Source: Septoria linicola
Taxonomy: Eukaryota > Ascomycota > Dothideomycetes > Mycosphaerellales > Mycosphaerellaceae
DNA: 64,000 nt
Direction of reading: 5' to 3'
NCBI GenBank assembly: GCA_024114885.1
Contig: CP099420.1
Span: 2,542,001 to 2,606,000 of the forward strand
The position numbers were made by a program, and so were the translations under genes. The notes beneath the pieces are model-generated. The model did not search any database. It had not been told where the DNA came from and saw only the letters and a list, made by a program, of their open reading frames with translations. Of the stretch, positions 35,285 through 46,218 are shown one piece after another (positions within the stretch are counted from its first letter, which is position 1; each line of letters opens with the position of its first letter).

Positions 35285-35646
35285 AACACATGCAGCGAAT
35301 GACCAGAAGTTCGACACTCGCGATGTTGTTATTGCAACGTGCTAGTGCTTCAAACGAGCGACTGCGAAATAGCGAACGTCTAGCATTCGCACAGAGACTG
35401 ATTGAATCAGCACCAAGGTCACGAAGCAGTACAGAGCAGACACGTTGAAAGCAGATCAAGAGACGATGTCAGAAGGCAGCTTTTGGTCTCGTTCAGTATG
35501 CACTCCTGTATCGCTATGTAGTCGCTGGAGTGTCGTGTCTCATGCTATCGTATCTGCGGCACCGGGCCATTGGATCTTGGAAAGCTTATGACCTGGAAGC
35601 AACAATCAGCATACGCTCTGTGTACCGCGATTCGGCGACCTTGTAC
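35285..35646. other. Convergent intergenic, trs33 / malate dehydrogenase
   Basis: This likely includes the final MDH exon if the donor overlapping its stop codon is used (acceptor ...ttccag near 35595). No other coding signal. Confidence 0.45.
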
Positions 35647-37017
35647 TCACTTCTGTGGTGGGTTGTGGACGAAGTCGATACCCTTCTCAATGTTGCCCTT
35701 TAGGCCCTCGTAGCACTTCTCGAGCAACTTCTTCTCGTATGCGTTGGCCTCCTTGACGATGTTGACAGCCTTCTGGGCACCGTCCTTGCCAAGCTCGACT
35801 GGCACGGAGAAGAATTCTAGGCCAGTCTCCTTCACAATCTCGTCACCGCCGTCGACACCTGGGAGGTAGACGAAGGTTGGCTCGACAACGCCGGACTCGC
35901 CCTTGAGGGCCTTGATCACCTTCTCAGCGAAGCGGAAGCCGGCGTATGCCATGGAAAGAGTTGCGGAGCCAGCACCATCCTTGGCCTTGACGACCTCATC
36001 ACCACCGAACTGGACGCCTTTACGCGATGTCAGCACTTCGATCAATCACCAATCTCGATGCTCTGGACATCAACTTACGGTGTGTCAGGGCATCCAGCTT
36101 GTCTTCTGGGATGTTCACGGCTGGCTTGGCTTGAGAAAAGAGAGGGACGATGGTCTCGCCAGAGTGGCCACCGATGACTGGGATGACTGTCTTGGCTGGG
36201 TCCTTGGTGCCTGTGAGGGCCTGCACGAAGGTCTCGGAGCGGACCACATCGAGAGTGGTGACACCAAAGAGCTTCTTTGGGTTGAACTTGCCCGCCTTCT
36301 TCAGAACCTCGGCGGCGATGGGCACAGTGCTGTTGACTGGGTTGGAGATGATGAGAATGAACGCATCTGGGCAGTTGTCGGCGATGCCTTGAACGAGACC
36401 CTGGACGATGCCGGCGTTGATCTTGAACAGATCATCACGGGTCATACCGGGCTTGCCTGCGAAATCATGTTGTGAGCATTGCAGTCGCAATCTTCATCCC
36501 TCGGCTCTTCAGCTGAAAGGCCCTCTTCGCATCCACACACGGAGCATTTCCATCTTCCTTTGCAGCGTGGAGCTCGCCAACGCCATGTTACACTAGCTCA
36601 TATCCATTGACCCGACTTCTTCCGCTCGCCCAAGTGATGAGGCATTGTAGTAGGTGTGTACTTACGTGGGATACCAGCTGGGATGACAACAATGTCAGCG
36701 CCCTGGAAGGCCTTCTTGATGCCCTCTCCATTGTCTGGGAGGTAGCCGTCGATCGTGGCGATCGAGGAAATGTGTGACAGATCGGCAGTGACACCTGGAG
36801 TGTTCACAACATCGTAGAGCGAAAGGTGGTCGATGAGAGGCGATGCCTTGAGGAGCAGTGACAATGGCTGTCCGATACCACCAGAGGCACCAGCGACAAC
36901 TGGATAGTTTTGTGTTAGCACGTGTGTACCAAATTGTCACTTCCACCACGTCGATTGTAATGGATGGCGACTCATTCGCTGAGATGCGGGGCAACGCGAC
37001 TTACCTGCTTTGACCAT
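35647..37017 (-). CDS. mdh: Malate dehydrogenase, NAD-dependent (cytosolic-type, no presequence)
   Basis: Four exons: complement(37005-37017), (36666-36899), (36079-36456), (35647-36017); 331 residues. The first exon is only 13 nt (MVKA+1). The introns are 105, 209 and 61 nt, the second unusually long here. The Rossmann start VVAGASGGIGQPLSLLLK, substrate loop IPAGIPRKPGMTRDDLF, SNPVNSTVPIAAE and catalytic IGGHSGETIVPLFSQ mark the malate dehydrogenase family; Arg residues in the mobile loop and His in GGHSG are present. It interconverts malate and oxaloacetate. With no targeting leader it is probably the cytosolic or glyoxysomal isoform. The stop codon TGA overlaps a good donor (AA|gtgagt), so an alternative last exon ending QKS is possible. 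Confidence 0.93.
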
Positions 37018-37611
37018 GATTGTGGTGTTTGTTGTGTTATTGAGTGTTGAGTGTTGAGGAAAGTGGTAGAGCGCGTGTGAATCGAGGACTTTTGTTTTGT
37101 GCAGGTGAGTCTGTCAGTGGAAGTTGTCAAGGCGGAAGTTGTTCTTCAATAATCAAAGATGAAGCTCTTGGAAGTCAAGCTCGCTGGCTAGCGGGGTACA
37201 TCCCTGTCGGTTTCACAATGTGAGGCAGGCGCGCGCCTCATTAACAGCTTGCCCATTAATTGCTTTTCACTTGGCAGTATGGCATTATCACTTCACCGTG
37301 CTGCATTGTGTCGTATTGTGATGTCGAAGCTATTTACCAAGACGTTACATAGAAGATGAATACTCACTCCGCTCGTGCTGTCGAACGTGATCAACGTGAG
37401 GCACCCTGCCATCTCTTGCCCTTCTTCAACTGCGTGTCAGCGCGTCGGCTCTGGCACTCTACGAATCGACGCTGAGGTTGCCAGTGGATCGCTCAATCCA
37501 ACCGCCTCAAGAACTCGAGCCTAAGCGTCACTGTGCCCAAGCGGCAATGTCTCATGCGGCCTCTCAACACTCTCAACAACCTCTTCGGACCCTGGGTGCC
37601 AGCGAAGATTT
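37018..37611. other. Intergenic between MDH and hap5
   Basis: 594 bp. It contains the MDH promoter. No coding signal. Confidence 0.5.
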
Positions 37612-38681
37612 CTAACCATTCGTGCCACCAAAGTCCTGCTCGCCGTCCGCGTCCTGCTCATCGCCGCCCTGCTGATTCGATTGGAATTGCTGCCCCATTT
37701 GAGGATGTGGAGGCTGTTGTTGTGGAGGGTACATCTAGAGCTAGAATTAGTTAATGGTCTATCATTGCTTGCGATTGTGCTCGACTCACATTCTGCGGAG
37801 GCATGCCTTGCATTTGACCCATGGGATATGCCTGTGGTTGACCGCCATACATGTTGGGATCAAACATTTGCTGCCCTCCATACTGCGGCTGCTGCTGTGG
37901 CGGAGGGTACGCGCCCATCTGTTGCTGATATTGTTGCGGCGGCATGTGCTGTGGATCCACGCCGCCAAAGTCTGGTTGGCCACCAAGTTGTTGTTGCTCT
38001 ATGGGCTGTCCAGGAGCTTGTGAGGGGTCAGGAACCTGGTACGTGCCAGCCTGGTTGTATTCAGGTCGTCTCTTATGCGCAGGTTGGGCGTCCTCCCGGG
38101 GCACAATATCGATGAGGAAGTCAAACATGTCGCTTTTGGCCAGTGCTGAAGCGATATCGCTGCGCTGCAACGTCCTGCGCTTGTTCTCTTCGGCGTGAAT
38201 CCACGCGCGCATCGTGAGCTCTGTGATGAATATGTCGCAGCCCTTTGCGAACAGTATTGGCGCCTCGGCACTGATCATCTTGACTTCAGGATCGGCCTTC
38301 ATGACTTTCTTGATCCGGGCGAGTGGTAATTGATGGAGCTTGTAATCGTGCTCTTCGGTCTCGAGCTTGGTCACTTGGTTCTGCCAGTAGGTATTGAGGA
38401 TATCACGATACGGTCCTTGCAGGCCTTGCGACACCTGGTGAAACTGTTAGGACTCGCGTCATGGGAACACGATATCAGATGCAATCTCGTCTTACATTCT
38501 GCCAGTGTCCTGTGAACGTCTCGGGAGGTGGTGCATGGCCAGCGGCCGCAATGGCAGCGCTAGCTCCATAGTGTCCCCCATGTGCTGAATCGTACAGAGG
38601 CGCACCATTCTTGCCATCGTACCTCTTGGGTGCAGCCGCAGGAGGTTGTTGTTGCTGTGGTGGAACACCGCCGTACTGCAT
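37612..38681 (-). CDS. hapE: CCAAT-binding factor subunit Hap5/HapE (NF-YC)
   Basis: Three exons: complement(38496-38681), (37790-38434), (37612-37734); introns 61 and 55 nt, phases agree; 317 residues. The start MQYGGVPPQQQQ leads to the NF-YC region: TYWQNQVTKLETEEHDYK, then the histone-fold core LPLARIKKVMKADPEVKMISAEAPILFAK, MRAWIHAEENKRRTLQRSDIA and FLIDIVP. A Gln/Pro/Met-rich tail follows. The final exon (QPPHPQMGQQFQSNQQ... ending GGTNG) would be missed if the second intron is read through, which instead ends VSRAQSQAMIDH. Hap2/3/5 binds CCAAT boxes and in filamentous fungi also partners HapX in iron and redox regulation. Confidence 0.94.
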
Positions 38682-40069
38682 CTCGACTTGTTCGCGAGCG
38701 CGATGCGCCAACAGCTATCTATGCTCAAAACGCGCCTCGCTCTTTACAGAACCGTGCCGCGCGATAGCGGCGTCGCTCTGCAATGTCTCGCGACACAAAG
38801 GCGACGCTTCGTGTAGCTAGGTCGCGTCGCGTATAAGTTGTCGCAGTGGTTGACTGTGTCGTAGTATGATCTCTGTCGTCTCAACCATTAGCCGCTATCG
38901 ATACACGATCGCAACATCGCGCCGCTGCGGCATGTCATGTCGTGCAATAACATGCGAGCTTCTGCGACGGAGCTGACGCGATGCGACGGCGATATCGCAG
39001 TTGTCGTCTTTGCTTCGGCCATGACGGCGTAAACAGTCAACATTACTGCCCTAGGAAACCAGACAACTCACCAGCCAGTGACAGTTCGCGATCCAGGTCC
39101 TTGAGGTCTTGTTTAATTGGGTGAAGGACGACCAATAAGACAATGTGAGGAGATGGCGGAAGTCTTTACGGATCACGGATCGCTTGGCAAGATCATGCGC
39201 CGGCAACTTGAGAACTTGTTTGGTTCTGCTATTCGCTCCGGTGTGCTGGGTGTGCTGGGTGCTAGGTTTTCCACACAGCGGTTGCGCGCAGTGTGTGATG
39301 AGTTTGTGAGAGTCAAACAAGGTGCGAGGCGGTGTAAGTCTGAGAGGTCGTAGAACTGCGCATTCGGCTCTTTCGACCTGCATGTGTACCAACCACTCCT
39401 TCGTGGAGTCTGCCATGACGCAAAACTCTATACTACGGTCGTCTACTTTTCTACCCACGCTTTCGCGCGTGGCAGAGCAAGATCGTGCATCAATACATGG
39501 GGCTGCAACGCGCCATGGGGAAGACGGGAGGACAATTGACGCTGCATGCTGATGAGCTGGCATTCCCTGGCGACTCTGGACAGACCGCGTCTGGCGGGTC
39601 GGAACAGGTGAGCTCCCATCGAATCCCACTGTGCGCTGGCAGACTCATCGAGTAGCTCCGAATGTGACTGGCAGCTTGTCTGCATTTCCTTCGCAGCCGC
39701 ACGATGCGAACAGCTGCCCGAAGCCGTCAGTTGGTGTGGTGGCAATCTATAAATGCAGTTCAGCAGCACGAGGCTGGGAGCAGTCCGTCAATTGAGTCTG
39801 AAGTGCTACGCTATTTGGTATCCTGGCTCTGCAATACTCCTCGTATACACCCTGAGAACTAGCCTTGTGCTACTCTACCATGCGCCTCACATCTGTACTC
39901 GCCATGCAGGTCCACACAACTTCGCATCGTCTTTTGGGTAGACCTGCTGTGGAACATTGGTGATGAACATGCAGTGCAAGTCGCTATGATGCTTATATGC
40001 AGTCTCATCGATGACTGCACTCAAGCTCGGGGCCGTTGTACCGCTTGTGTTCCATCAATTGTCATTTCC
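38682..40069. other. Long intergenic (about 1.4 kb), hapE to glycyl-tRNA synthetase
   Basis: It contains the hapE promoter. Frames on both strands at 39051-39769 lack domains. A short tandem (tgctgggtg) occurs near 39243. No gene supported. Confidence 0.45.
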
Positions 40070-42124
40070 TCACTTGTCCTCTTCCTTGGCCTCCACTGCA
40101 GGAAGCCGCTTTTGCACATCGGCCCACGACTCCTTGCCCTTGATCATCTTGTGAATAGCATCGACGAGGTCGTCCAGACTGGCTCGAACTTGCTTCGTCG
40201 AGTCACGATCACGCAACGTAAATGTGTTGTCGTCCAAGCTCTCGTAATCGACAGTGATGCCGAAAGGAATACCAGCTTCATCGTTCCGAGAGTAACGCTT
40301 GCCGATGCTGACACCGCTTTGGTCGAGCTCATACGAGATAGCTTCCTCATCTAGGCGCTCCTCGAGAGCCTGCACTGTTGGTGTGAGGCGAGTATCCTTC
40401 TGCAGTGGCACGACAAGAACCTTGGTTGGTGCGACAGATGGCTTGAACGACATGACAGCACGAGCGGCATCACCCTCCCTTGTCCACCACACGTGTTCAA
40501 GTAAGCTGTACAAGATTCTGCCAATACCAAACGATGGTTCGATGACATTAGGGATGAACTCGCGTGTAGTCTTTGTCGTTGTCTCTTGCTCAATCTTCAC
40601 GAGCTCGTTATCGAGCTCAACTTTACCAACTTCAGCCACGTCGACTTCGACTTTGCCTTGATCCTTCAAGGTGATGCTGAGCTTCTCCCTTAGCTCTTGG
40701 GAAAGGCTGTCGAGCGCAGATTGCACCTTTGCAACATCCTTCTTGAATCGCGAACCGGCGCTCTTCTTGTTCAATTGCGCAACCCACTCTGTGGACTTGA
40801 TAGCCTCCGGCAGTGCCTCCCGAATCTGGAGGTTTGTGCCAGTAGCCTTTTGATGTACGCTCAGGTCAAAGGCACTGCGGTCTGCGCATCCAACACATTC
40901 GGTCCAGCCATAGGAGTTCAAGAGCTCACAATCCCAGCAGTCAGCGGCGTAGTGAGCCATTTCGTTCTCCATGTGCTGCCTGAAGCGCAATTTGCTCATA
41001 TCGATACCGATCTTCTGCATGAATTGCATGATGCGGACGAGGAAGTATCCAAGAGTCTCGTTGTCGATCACCTTCTTCTCGACAGCTTCGCCAACAGTCA
41101 TCTCTGTGGGCGTCGAGCCGCCAGACTGCTGTACATCCCGCGCTAGAAGTGGCAGCTTAATGTCGCGAACACGATCGAACTTTGGATGTTTCTTGCCGCC
41201 CTCTGGATCGACGAAGTGCTCGATTTCTGCCATCAAGAACTCACGCACTCGCAGGAGACCGGATCGAGGAGACAGCTCGTTTCGGAAAGAGTAACCAATG
41301 CAGGCAGATGCGAAAGGCAATCGACCACCGCTAATCTCGACAAGCTTAGGGAACGCCAGAAACTGTGCCTGAGCGGTTTCTGGACGAAGGAAGGCGGGCT
41401 CTTTGCCAGAAGCTCCGATCTCAGTCTGAAACATCAAGTTGACCGGCACAGGAGGCTCGACTTCATTGCCGGTGGTTGGGTTGCGAATATCATGCTTCTT
41501 GACGATGTTGGCAAAATCTTCCTGTTGGCAGTCATCCAAAGTGGCAAGAAGATGCTCGTACTCCTTGATCACTTCATCATCTAACTTCACAGCTGTCTTT
41601 GCAACCTTTGAGGCCTTCTTCTTCTTCTTGGGATCATCCACTTCGTCAACCTTTTGGCCGCGAGCCTCCTTGTCGCCTCGCAGACGCGTCTCGATCACAT
41701 CCTTGATCAAGTGGTCCGTTCGCAAGATTTCACCATTCTTAGGATCCTTGCACATGAAATCTGCGAACTTGTCGACGTGGCCCGAAGTTTTGAGTACTTT
41801 GTAGGGGGTGAGCATTGAAGTCTTCAATGAGATCATCTTCTCGCTGCGGATGAAGTGGTCTCTCCAGATGTTGAGAATCTCATATTCGAGCGGCTCGGCG
41901 ATACCATAGTCGAAGAGACCTTTCGTAGCGCCATATGGCTCAAAGGATTGCCAGTAAAAGTTCTTCCGCTTGTTCCAAGATTCGAATGTCTCTCTCTCAA
42001 AGACTTGACCTTTCGAGGTCTTGTAGTCCGTAGTCATGATGGGCGACTTCTTTCGCACCTGAACTTGAAATCTTTGTCGTGTTATGGAAGTTGAGAATTG
42101 GCGTGGTTTGAACCTGAAGAGCAT
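40070..42124 (-). CDS. grs1: Glycyl-tRNA synthetase, probably dual cytosolic/mitochondrial
   Basis: Single exon of 684 residues. The class II synthetase hallmarks are present: GLFDYG near residue 70, FRNELSPRSGLLRVREF (motif 2 region), the Gly-specific WTECVGCADRSAFDL, VIEPSFGIGRIL (motif 3) and the C-terminal anticodon-binding domain (PTKVLVVPLQKDTRLTPTVQ). It charges tRNA-Gly. The first 29 residues (MLFRFKPRQFSTSITRQRFQ...) form a basic, Ser/Thr-rich mitochondrial presequence. A second in-frame ATG (42037) starts the usual cytosolic N-terminus MTTDYKTSKGQVFERE. This layout suggests one gene makes both forms by alternative initiation. The Lys-rich DPKKKKKASK insert is typical of eukaryotic-type GlyRS. 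No introns. Confidence 0.96.
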   Translation of the reverse strand: MLFRFKPRQFSTSITRQRFQVQVRKKSPIMTTDYKTSKGQVFERETFESWNKRKNFYWQSFEPYGATKGLFDYGIAEPLEYEILNIWRDHFIRSEKMISLKTSMLTPYKVLKTSGHVDKFADFMCKDPKNGEILRTDHLIKDVIETRLRGDKEARGQKVDEVDDPKKKKKASKVAKTAVKLDDEVIKEYEHLLATLDDCQQEDFANIVKKHDIRNPTTGNEVEPPVPVNLMFQTEIGASGKEPAFLRPETAQAQFLAFPKLVEISGGRLPFASACIGYSFRNELSPRSGLLRVREFLMAEIEHFVDPEGGKKHPKFDRVRDIKLPLLARDVQQSGGSTPTEMTVGEAVEKKVIDNETLGYFLVRIMQFMQKIGIDMSKLRFRQHMENEMAHYAADCWDCELLNSYGWTECVGCADRSAFDLSVHQKATGTNLQIREALPEAIKSTEWVAQLNKKSAGSRFKKDVAKVQSALDSLSQELREKLSITLKDQGKVEVDVAEVGKVELDNELVKIEQETTTKTTREFIPNVIEPSFGIGRILYSLLEHVWWTREGDAARAVMSFKPSVAPTKVLVVPLQKDTRLTPTVQALEERLDEEAISYELDQSGVSIGKRYSRNDEAGIPFGITVDYESLDDNTFTLRDRDSTKQVRASLDDLVDAIHKMIKGKESWADVQKRLPAVEAKEEDK

Positions 42125-42395
42125 TCAGAGCATTAGTCGAAAACCCTTATCGACCTTTTCAGCTCTGGAATTCTGCAGGTGCGAGTCGTGGTGCTCAATG
42201 TCGTCTCTCACGTTGTATTGACTGTGTCTGATGGGAAACGAGCGCAAGGGATGTGACATATGGTTCTGACTCCGTTTGATGAAATGTGTGAAAGAGCGTG
42301 GCTGAAAGCTGTGGCGCAGCAGCTGCAGGCCTGGAAATTTTGATGGCAATCGATCGGAATGCGACATTCGACACAACACATTCGGCTAAACGAAA
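42125..42395. promoter_or_regulatory. Bidirectional promoter, grs1 / rpf1
   Basis: 271 bp separate the divergent starts of a tRNA synthetase and a ribosome assembly factor, two genes usually co-expressed with growth. No particular element is claimed. Confidence 0.5.
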
Positions 42396-43685
42396 ATGGC
42401 TGGCTTCAATCCAACAAAGATTGGCAATAAGCTGAAGAGAAATGAGCAGCACTTGAAGGCGAAGAAGGAAAAGGAAAATGCGAAACGAGACGACAGACTT
42501 CGCCGACGGAGACACGAAGACAAGAATCCACATCTGCGAGATCAACGACGAGCGAAGAACGTGCCTGCAACGATAGACGCGAAGCGAACGTGGGATGAGA
42601 TAGACTCGGGTGACGAAGACGACGCTGGCCTGGGCAAGGCCTTCGATATCCTCGATCCCAAGCGGAGGAAGCTCGAGAGTGTCGCAGATCAATCAGAGCT
42701 GTTGCCGGAGGCGGCGAAAGAGGACGCAGATGTGCCAGATGCCGATGCAGAGGATGTGCTACCAAGTGAAGATGAGGATCACGACAGCATGCTCGACTCG
42801 GACTCAGAGGGCGAACAGAGCGGTGACGAAGAGGAAAATGAAGACGGCGTATCGAGCAAACCTACGAAACGAGCACCCAGCGAAGCGCCGAGTATAGCAC
42901 CGTCTGCGGCAACAGGAGTCACAGATCTCACAGTCCGACCAGAAGCACTCAAAGCAAAATTTCCGAGCCTTTTCGAAGACAGCGATCGAGATCCGAAAGT
43001 CCTCATAACCACGTCTATCAACTCCACGCTACACCACGAGGCACAGCTGCTTACTGGGCTCTTTCCCAACAGCAAATACATACGAAGGACGGCGCACTTC
43101 CACTCATACAAGTACAGCGTGCGGGAAATATGCGCATACGCATCTGATGCTGAGCGAGCCTATACCCATGTCGTGGTACTGAACGAGGACCTGAAGAAAC
43201 CGAAAGGCATAGATATCGTGCACTTGCCAAACGGTCCCATGTTCCATTTTAGCATCTCCAAGTGGATACCAGGGAACAAGCTGCCTGGGCATGGTAATCC
43301 CACATTTCACTACCCGGAGCTGATCCTGAATGGTTTCCGAACGCCGCTCGGATTGCTCACTGCGCATCTCTTCAAGTCGCTCTTCCCGAGTCGGCCGGAG
43401 ATCCAAGGACGCCAAGTATTGACATTGCACAATCAGCGCGACTACATCTTCCTGAGGCGGCATAGATACGTCTTCCGTGACAAGAGAGGGACTGAGAAGC
43501 CAATTCAAGGCGCGGATGGGAAACCAATGAAGGGCGCAGAAGACATTCGTGTCGGGCTACAAGAGCTTGGACCAAGGTTTACGATGAAGCTCAGGCGAGT
43601 GGACAAAGGCATCCAGAAAGCGAGTGGGCAGGAGTGGCAGTGGAAAGCTGGTGATGAGAAAGTACGGACTCGGTTCAGCTTGTGA
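42396..43685 (+). CDS. rpf1: Ribosome production factor 1 (Brix-domain, Imp4 family)
   Basis: Single exon, 429 residues. The basic N-terminus MAGFNPTKIGNKLKRNEQHLKAKKEKE and RTWDEIDSGDEDD are typical of Rpf1. An acidic Ser/Glu/Asp stretch (about residues 110-150) follows. The Brix domain begins near KVLITTSINSTLHHEAQLLTGLFPNS and contains FHSYKYSVREICAYA, HVVVLNEDLKKPKGIDIVHLPNGPMFHFSISKW and VLTLHNQRDYIFLRRHRYVF. The C-terminus EWQWKAGDEKVRTRFSL is the conserved end. Rpf1 works in nucleolar 60S assembly, in ITS2 and 27S pre-rRNA processing. Confidence 0.95.
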   Translation: MAGFNPTKIGNKLKRNEQHLKAKKEKENAKRDDRLRRRRHEDKNPHLRDQRRAKNVPATIDAKRTWDEIDSGDEDDAGLGKAFDILDPKRRKLESVADQSELLPEAAKEDADVPDADAEDVLPSEDEDHDSMLDSDSEGEQSGDEEENEDGVSSKPTKRAPSEAPSIAPSAATGVTDLTVRPEALKAKFPSLFEDSDRDPKVLITTSINSTLHHEAQLLTGLFPNSKYIRRTAHFHSYKYSVREICAYASDAERAYTHVVVLNEDLKKPKGIDIVHLPNGPMFHFSISKWIPGNKLPGHGNPTFHYPELILNGFRTPLGLLTAHLFKSLFPSRPEIQGRQVLTLHNQRDYIFLRRHRYVFRDKRGTEKPIQGADGKPMKGAEDIRVGLQELGPRFTMKLRRVDKGIQKASGQEWQWKAGDEKVRTRFSL

Positions 43686-44515
43686 TTCAGGAGAGACCTT
43701 CGGCCGGAGTGTGTTGGCCCATCACTTTGCCGATGTGTTGCATTGGGTTGGCAGCTCACATATGGCTCCATCTTACGCATCATCGACTGTGCGGCGAGCA
43801 CATATGCACTATACATGCATTTCACCTCACCGATTACGCTTCCCTCTGCGATCATGGGGATGGACAACCGAAAGTTCCAGCGGTAGAAACCGATCTGGAC
43901 ATTCAGCCTGCATCGAACTAGTAATTGTAGCAGTGCATGTAATTTATGCCCACTTCTCGGTCTTCTCGGCACTGCCGATGGAGCCAGCTGCTGTACACTT
44001 ATTTTTCCCAAAGCCAGTGCCTTTCTTTGGAGAGGGAATCATACTCGCTCCCACCAAAGGTCATTTTGAGTTGTCGTTGCAATAGTGACAACCATCTCCG
44101 CATCAGCCTCGAGCGTAACGAGACCGCATACGATGATAGCGCCTTAGCCACCTCCCATGCCAACTCATGTTGGAACCAGGAAGGCCGACGTCCCATGAAG
44201 ACGTCAACTGCGTGCGGCTGTTGTGGGTAGAAAGAAGAAGGAAGCACAAGAGTCCTCGAGCTCCTTTTTGACATCGAGCGCCCGGAATGGCGGCACGGCG
44301 TCACATGTCTTCAGAGTACCAGAGTGAATGCAGTCGAGTGCTCACATATCGGGTGAGTACAGCAGGATTCACCCGCCTGTATACAATTCGACGTTAGTTC
44401 CTAGATGAATTTGACAACTGTAAATCAGACTATGCGTAGATGAGATGGCAACGAGAAGGAGACTTTTGTCAAGCAGATATTCCAAGGTTTCAACTCTGCT
44501 GTGATCAATCCCTAG
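43686..44515. other. Convergent intergenic (830 bp), rpf1 / sen2
   Basis: Frames here have no domain content. Longer than usual for convergent genes in this window, but nothing identified. Confidence 0.45.
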
Positions 44516-45877
44516 CTAATCTCTGCTCCTATTCGGAGTCCATCGCTTGATAACAAATTCCCTAACCTTATAGCTTCTCAAGAGTGCTCCTATGTCTTTC
44601 TCTTGGTCTCCCTGAGCTGGTGCAGGCACATTCACATAGACCATGACGAGCGTCTTTAACGCTTGACTCTGTACTCTGTTTACACAATGTGTCCACCACC
44701 AATCGTGGCTTTCTCTGATTCTTCTTTCACGCTTTCCTTGCTCCGTACTCCAATAAGCTGCAGTGTATGCAGGTATGATTATGACGGCAAATTCTGCGTG
44801 GCTGAAAACCGGGCCACGGTAGTATAAGAGGTAGTCGACGCTGAATTTGACACCTTGCCGTACTACCCATCCAAGGGAGCGGAAGTGGTGGTATACGACA
44901 TAACTAAGAAGGAATTGGTCGTCAGGCCGTACATTATGCTGGTCGATCGATCTTGACGTGGGGAAGAAGCCATGGGCTGAGCAGGTCTGAAGGAGGTCCC
45001 AGCCGCTGTATGAATGATTTTGTTTGATGTTATTTGCAGAGTCAGGACGGATCTCGAGTGCGCCGAGTCCGTAGGAGAGGAAAAACGCTTCTTCGAGCGT
45101 GAGCTGAAGATGTTCTTGATTGTCAAAATCCGGAATGGGTTCTTCTTCATCATCGTCATCCAGTCCAATATCCGATGGTTGTGGCGGAAGCAGCGTCACA
45201 GCAGGATCCGGCGCAGTCGTCTGTAGTGGTCGTGGAGTGGCTTCTACGGCGATGTGCTCATTGCCTGACTCAATTTCTGTGCCCTCAGTTTCGAGCACAC
45301 TCGGGTCCAGCTTGCCTTCTTCGACAAGTCTCTGCCTCTCGATCTTCTCTGCCTCGGCTCGAGCACGTTCCAACTTGAACAATCTTCGCTTCTCGCGTCT
45401 CGCATTCGTGTTCTCCTCTGCTGTCCCGCCGCCACCTGCGCGTTTCGCGAGTAAACGAGCTTTCTCGCGATCTAGCCAACTCATCTCACTTCGACTGAGA
45501 GTACCTTTGCCGAAAAAGCCCATCTCCCAAAGAGCCCGCGCATGCTTTGGATCTGTGACATGTACTGATCGTGTCTCGGGCGAGAAGTAACCTATGTATG
45601 GCTGAGGAAGCTGCGAAACCGGTTTATCGAAGAGTTGCGACAGATATGCGTACGCGAGTCTCAGGAGTGAGATGGGATTTGTAGGATGAAAAGCTGGGAG
45701 AGGATGGACTTCAAGAGGAAGCGGCCTGCTATGGATCAAATTCCAGTTTGGCCTCTTTTTCTTTGGTGGCCGCTTGGTGGGAGTTTGTTCGAGCACAGGT
45801 GCATCGGTCTTGATTTGTGCATTTTCTGCTGGGTCTGATTGAGGTAGATGACCGTTCGCAGAATCAGGTGTAGTCAT
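44516..45877 (-). CDS. sen2: tRNA-splicing endonuclease subunit Sen2
   Basis: Single exon from the ATG at 45877 (MTTPDSANG), 453 residues; the frame extends nine codons upstream to a TTG. The N-terminal RPNWNLIHSRPLPLEVHPLPAF and GYFSPETRSVHVTDPKHARALWEMGFFGKGTLSRSEMSW are Sen2 signatures. A charged coiled region (REKRRLFKLERARAEAEKIERQR) follows. The C-terminal catalytic domain has VRPDDQFLLSYVVYHHFRSLGWVVRQGVKFSVDYLLYY, then GPVFSHAEFAV with the catalytic His, and SQALKTLVMVYVNVP with the catalytic Lys; the active-site Tyr lies in the DYLLYYRGP segment. Sen2 cuts the 5' splice site of pre-tRNA introns. Confidence 0.94.
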   Translation of the reverse strand: MTTPDSANGHLPQSDPAENAQIKTDAPVLEQTPTKRPPKKKRPNWNLIHSRPLPLEVHPLPAFHPTNPISLLRLAYAYLSQLFDKPVSQLPQPYIGYFSPETRSVHVTDPKHARALWEMGFFGKGTLSRSEMSWLDREKARLLAKRAGGGGTAEENTNARREKRRLFKLERARAEAEKIERQRLVEEGKLDPSVLETEGTEIESGNEHIAVEATPRPLQTTAPDPAVTLLPPQPSDIGLDDDDEEEPIPDFDNQEHLQLTLEEAFFLSYGLGALEIRPDSANNIKQNHSYSGWDLLQTCSAHGFFPTSRSIDQHNVRPDDQFLLSYVVYHHFRSLGWVVRQGVKFSVDYLLYYRGPVFSHAEFAVIIIPAYTAAYWSTEQGKRERRIRESHDWWWTHCVNRVQSQALKTLVMVYVNVPAPAQGDQEKDIGALLRSYKVREFVIKRWTPNRSRD

Positions 45878-46218
45878 GGCTCTGGTCTGGGAAGTTCTCT
45901 CCAAAGAATATTTCCTTGATATGCGAATTCCAAAAATGGCGTCGTAGTGAGTCTTGCTATGACTGAATTTTCATGGTCGGTAGCCTTAGTGCTGCGACTT
46001 GCCTTGAATTACTAGCAATAGTTCTGTTACCAAGATCTCAGAAGATTGCTAGTCTGCGACAATGACTAGGGTGAGTTCTTCAATAGTGATGGAGTCTGGA
46101 GTCTTGAGTTGAGTCTTTCACATGCTAGCAGAAAGTGAAGTGGGTCTTCTCGGCAAGCAGCCGAAAGCTTCTCTTCTCCAGACAAGCATCATCGGGAACA
46201 CTTACTTTCAATATAATC
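45878..46218. promoter_or_regulatory. Divergent promoter region, sen2 / scramblase
   Basis: 341 bp between divergent starts. The scramblase frame stays open upstream to 46135 without an ATG. Confidence 0.4.
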
